The position numbers were made by a program, and so were the translations under genes. From Clusia tigrina (taxonomy: Eukaryota > Arthropoda > Insecta > Diptera > Clusiidae), in the NCBI GenBank assembly GCA_920105625.2, contig OV050030.1, positions 178,389,315 to 178,453,314 on the forward strand: DNA of 64,000 nt, in the 5' to 3' direction. Below the pieces are notes generated by a model. That model did not search any database and was not told the origin of the DNA. It worked only from the letters and a program-made list of their open reading frames with translations. Positions within the stretch are counted from its first letter, which is position 1. Every line of letters begins with the position of its first letter. Of the stretch, positions 60,269 through 64,000 are shown piece by piece.

Positions 60269-60309
60269 CACGTAAATTGAAAAAATAAACTAACATTATA
60301 CATTCTTTT

Positions 60310-61928
60310 TTAGGCTAATTGTGGCAAAAGCCCAAATATTAGAAATACACAATTTAACAGAATTACAAGGAATTCTCCCAATCAAACTCGGCACAGCAAA
60401 AACGATAATAGGACAAAAAAACCTAATACACATAATCAACCTAGAAGAATTTCGATAACACTTGACACATTCAGAAAACATACAACACTCGATAACACCA
60501 TGGAAGTCACACAGCTAAAAATCGAAGGATTGAAACACAAAATGCTTATACAAACACCGACAATTAGACATAAATGGGGACTTTTCAACGGAATCGGCAC
60601 CGTAGCAAAATTTATCACTGGGAACATGGACGCAAATGACGAAGACAACATCAGCAAAGAAATACTTGAGCTACAACGTAAGGGCACAGATTTGGGAAAT
60701 GCACTATTCGAGCAAACACTACTAAATCAAAAGATGTTAGAAAGATTTAAAAACATAACTACACTCATAAATGAGGAACAAGACACAATAGTAAACTACT
60801 TTGAAACTACTGCAAACAAAATTAAAGAAGACAAATAATTACTGATAGAATCCCAATACCTTATTCAGATTAATTATAACATTGAACTTCTTGCTAGCCA
60901 TCTGACTGACATTTCCGAAGCTGGCTAAACTAAATATAATCCCTAAACAAATTTTGAGCCCAAAGGAACTGGGAATAATCCGTGAACTTTTAGAAAGCCA
61001 ATCAATAGAAATTAAATCCGAAGAACACATTTATGAACTTTTAGATCTACAAGCCTACTACAACAATACAAACATAATATTCAACATTAAAATACCCATA
61101 ATACACTCACACAATTACAAATTTAACAACATCATACCCCTCCCAATCAATGGCACTAAAGAAATCATAACAAAACCTTATGTATCATATAATAAGCAAT
61201 GCATTCAATATTTTGATAAGCCATGCCCAATAGTAGAAAGCATATTCATCTGTAACGAACCAGCACAAGAAGAAGCAGCGCAAAATTCCACTTGCATCGG
61301 TAGATTAATGCGGAACCTACCTACAAAATGCCAACCTCAATGATGTTGGAAAAATAGAAGCGAAAATAACTATATTGTCATTTTTAACGCTCCACCAATA
61401 TTAATCGAATCTAGTTGCAGTAACACCACCCACATAGCTGAAGGTACAGCAACAATATACCACAACAACTGCCAAGTTGAAATCAATGGAATCACATGCA
61501 ACGATGACCCACTCGTATTCAGCGAAATGCCGATCACCATTCCCCTTTCAACAGTCAAAATCGAAGTCGAATCCACAAACAAGATGCTAACACTACAGAA
61601 GCTAAAAGACGAACAGATATACTTGCAAGAGGACATGGATCTAAGGCAGTACGAAACAAAAACCATCCAAGCATATAGTACCTTCGCCATTCTACTGATC
61701 ATCATAGCAATCAGCATCGTACTCGCATTATTCCCGAAAAAGAAGATAATTAAGATAATCAACGACGAAATCACTTTCCACCGCGAGCCGAGTATCGCTC
61801 CGACCACAATTAGTTCACTGCCCTCGCTCTACGACTACACTAGGGGGGGAGGAGTTAGGTCCCCACCTACATTAGCGACGACACAACCACCACCAAAACC
61901 ACCAAGAATGGCAGCAGAGACATTCTAA
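60310..61928 (+). pseudogene. env: Envelope remnant of errantivirus C
   Basis: Plus-strand frames in order: a broken N-terminal part, then RHKWGLFNGIGTVAKFITG followed by NMDANDEDN (60,568-60,650), the same conserved region as the KWLFGTMD part of element B. A helical stretch to 60,838 follows, then frame 60,954-61,343 with KIPIIHSHNYKFNNIIPLPI. The C-terminal frame 61,527-61,928 has a transmembrane segment (FAILLIIIAISIVLALF) and a basic KKK cluster. The cytoplasmic tail runs into the 3' LTR and is proline-rich (TTQPPPKPPRM). Stops near 60,836, 60,930 and 61,343 break the gene. Confidence 0.85.
61842..61852 (+). other. Polypurine tract of errantivirus C
   Basis: AGGGGGGGAGG lies immediately before the AGTTA start of the 3' LTR, the normal plus-strand priming position. 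Confidence 0.85.
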
Positions 61929-62326
61929 TACGTGTAGTAGCTGAGTGCAATAACAACAATACCAATGCACTCTGCAAATAAAACAACAAGTGCAAGTCAA
62001 CTCAACAAGAGCATTGCACTCAACAAGCAAGAATACAACAACAACCATAAGCCAATGCTGACGATAAGTGGAATACCAGACAGTTGAGTAAGGTAGAATA
62101 GGAACTAATGAACTGTAATTCTTAGAATAAGACATTTATTTTATTGTTAATTAAGCATATACCTATTTTGTATAATTTACATTTAACTATCGATATTTAT
62201 TATTGAATAAACTTTGTCATTATTATTTTGGCAATCAAATGAACCTGTTGTGAATTATTGATTATCTTGTGATAGCAGTGGAAAAGCTATATTTTGTTGA
62301 AGATTAATAAGGGAGGACCCTTATTT
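61853..62326 (+). repeat. 3' LTR of errantivirus C
   Basis: 474 bp starting AGTTAGGTCCCC and ending GGACCCTTATTT, followed by the CGCG duplication. Its first ~75 bp double as coding sequence for the env tail. Confidence 0.93.
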
Positions 62327-62384
62327 CGCGCGCTCAGGACAGACAGCGAAATTACGCTCTCGAGGACAACATCCAAATACGGTC

Positions 62385-62730
62385 CCCAACACCTCCAAGA
62401 ATAAATTTATCGCCAAGGAGCTCAAGTAATTCTTTATACTTTTCGTTACAGATATTGTATCGTGGTGGACTATATAAAGCAGCGATAGTAAGTGGTTGGT
62501 GGTCTACCTCAATTACTATCGAAGTCACTTGGATTTCTTCTGTAGTTATTTTCAATCCTTCATAATGTTTGATATTCTTTCGAACTATGACTGCACTACC
62601 ATTTCGAGCACAATAGTTCGGATGATATGATACACTTCACAATTTGTAATTTTCGTGAATGATTCTTTCGAACGATGCGTTTCTGCATTGAAGCAAATAT
62701 CAATATTTTGAGTTTTAAGTACCATTCATT
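62385..62730 (-). pseudogene. Jockey LINE ORF2 start (endonuclease fragment)
   Basis: Minus-strand frames give NIDICFNAETHRSKESFTKI, EEIQVTSIVIEVDHQPLTIAAL and YSPPRY, then LLGDKFILGG, where family similarity ends near 62,385. These are the first third of a Jockey APE-type endonuclease. At least one frameshift lies near 62,620. The remaining ~55 bp to the errantivirus C boundary is unassigned. It may be the front of the Jockey copy whose RT is at 52,455-53,690, on the same strand and in the right order. Confidence 0.7.
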
Positions 62731-62752
62731 CCATAACATAATTTTTATGGAT

Positions 62753-63740
62753 TTAATAATTTTTTGATATTTTGATTATTGATTGAAGACGTCTAAGACG
62801 GTTTTCAAGTTGTTTGTTAAACTCAGCTTGTTTATTTAATTTAGCCAAAATTTGTTGTAAAGCATCAATATCAGAGGTTGATTTGGTTTTGCTATCTTTA
62901 GCAATTTGTGCATATGTGGGTAGTGGCTTGTTGCTTGTTTTTGAATGATTTTCTTTGTCACGTTTTTGTCTTACTTGCAAGTTTGAAGTGCTTGCTTCCT
63001 GATTTGCAGTTATTAGTGTTCTTGTAGCAGTTTGTGGTTGTTACTTTTTAAATTGATCTTTATTGATAGTACTTTTGGAGTTATTTCTAATTTTTTGTAG
63101 TTCTTTGGCTACCACACAGCCCCGGTAGCTTGCTGGGTGCTCACCACCGCAGTTTGAGCACTTAGGTTGCATTGTAGACGGTTTGTCACATTTATCTGTG
63201 ATATGCTTACCCGCGCATTTTACACAACGTGGCTGTCTTCCACAGTAGTTTTTTGAGTGTCCAAATGCTTGGCAGCTTTTGCAGTGCGGTATAGTTTGTT
63301 GCTGTTTGACTGGTTCAACAGTTACTATTTATTGTATTTAAGATTTTTGTAATCTGAAAAATTTTATTTATTTCATCAGATGCATCAAAAGACACAAGAA
63401 ACATGTTCATTGGTTCTTTTGTATGCTATTTTAGCTTGATTATAGCAACGATTGTTTTAAAACCCTTGTTTGTTTTCGTACGAATACATTTGTATTTGTA
63501 TCCGTAAGCATTTTTGTTAAAGCCCTGTAAACATTAATTTTGTGGACTCCATTACTGAGTAACTTGATAAGGAATTGTTCTTTTGCAGCTTTGCAGCTCA
63601 CGTTAGGGTTTCCTGCTACTAACGGCTCACGTCTCTTAAATCTTCCTACTCTCACCTCCACGTGGTGCACCCTCGTAACCTGAGCAACCTAGGTGAAGAT
63701 GTGGTAACCAACCCATGTGGGATCCTTGGTCAGGGCCAAC
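62753..63740 (-). pseudogene. Jockey LINE ORF1 (Gag-like with three CCHC knuckles)
   Basis: On the minus strand a region with FLIKLLSNGVHKINVYRALTK (about 63,575) is followed, after shifts, by IKEPMNMFLVSFDASDEI. Zinc knuckles come next: CKSCQAFGHSKNYC (about 63,280), CVKCAGKHITDKC and CSNCGGEHPASYRGC (about 63,150). The C-terminal part holds LPTYAQIAKDSK and a coiled-coil-like end with LNKQAEFNKQLENRLRRLQS, stopping at 62,753. A stop near 63,040 and frameshifts break it. ORF1 binds element RNA. The arrangement matches Jockey-family Gag closely. Confidence 0.85.
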
Positions 63741-64000
63741 GAGAGAGGGAGCTTTGGTGAGGCCACTCTGACATATTCGGTTTAAGGATTCATCAAAGTG
63801 TGCGAGGCCAGGTGGGGTCTCGCATGTAGGAACGGTGGCGGAGGAGTACTATAGGTACCAACGGCAGCGCCCATACCCCCGAAGTGGGTTACCACTACCA
63901 AACAAAAAATCCCTAGCTTAGGGTTGTGCGCTGGGCTTGGAACCCGCCACATAAAAAACAAATAATCCAGTGAATATAAGATTGAAGCCTCGGATGAAAT
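63741..64000 (+). other. Right edge, possibly the 5' region of another LINE
   Basis: GC-richer sequence with GGGTTGTGCGCTGGGCTTGG and ACCCGCCACATAAAAAAC near 63,922-63,960. I associate this style with the 5' region of insect I/LOA-type LINEs. The window ends before any coding frame. The orientation is a guess. Confidence 0.3.

Larger units (their letters stand above)
53920..62326 (+). mobile_element. Errantivirus C, decayed, with target duplication CGCG
   Basis: Plus-strand element with LTRs of ~475 bp (both start AGTTA), a tRNA-Ser-type primer site, gag, pol and env remnants in order, a purine tract before the 3' LTR, and a 4 bp duplication CGCG (53,916-53,919 and 62,327-62,330). The LTRs differ at many more places than those of B, and all three genes carry several stops, so this insertion is older. 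It separates two Jockey pieces that may once have been one copy. Confidence 0.93.

Overview
This window looks like transposon-dense heterochromatin from an insect, most likely a true fly. The non-coding DNA is AT-rich. There are long (TA)n tracts, env-bearing Ty3/gypsy elements (errantiviruses) with tRNA-Ser-type primer sites, Jockey and I/LOA-like LINEs, a Helitron, a mariner relic and a mini-me-like element with a (GTCY)n tract. The mixture and the LINE families suggest a tephritid-like fly, but that is an inference. I found no host protein gene, tRNA, rRNA or CRISPR array. Nearly every coding region belongs to a mobile element, and nearly all are broken.

Layout. 0.1-5.3 kb: a fairly young Helitron on the minus strand, with a Rep-helicase gene carrying two clean introns. 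5.3-7.6 kb: a second Helitron-type end with three ~177 bp tandem repeats, then a mariner relic lacking its core. 7.7-10.2 kb: an LTR-like stretch, a (TA)n tract, a decayed Jockey ORF1 and a 377 bp LTR. 10.3-11 kb: (TA)n tracts and a perfect 85 bp inverted repeat. 11-22.7 kb: a minus-strand env-bearing retroelement (A) turned into a tandem array of ~4,506 bp units, in which the front half of env is fused to a pol fragment that begins in RNase H. 22.7-25.9 kb: a LOA-like LINE lacking its reverse transcriptase. 25.9-29.4 kb and 42.9-46.4 kb: two arms of an inverted duplication made of two LINE fragments. 29.4-40.7 kb: a nearly open errantivirus (B), inserted in one arm with target duplication CACG and itself interrupted by an mdg3-like Ty3/gypsy element (35.1-40.3 kb). 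46.7-53.9 kb: TA tracts, Jockey fragments, the mini-me-like element and sequence I cannot assign. 53.9-62.3 kb: a decayed errantivirus (C) with target duplication CGCG. 62.4-63.7 kb: ORF1 and the start of ORF2 of a Jockey element, perhaps the front of the Jockey whose RT lies at 52.5-53.7 kb.

The elements do not work together as a pathway. They record a nested history: LINE fragments joined, were duplicated in inverted orientation, and one arm then took errantivirus B, which took the mdg3-like element. Array A was amplified after its genes were already dead, which points to recombination rather than retrotransposition. A functional reading to test is that this is a piRNA-source locus, but sequence alone cannot show that. 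I see no clearly new biological system; the most unusual structures are array A with its hairpin and inverted loop, and the large inverted duplication with a filled and an empty insertion site.
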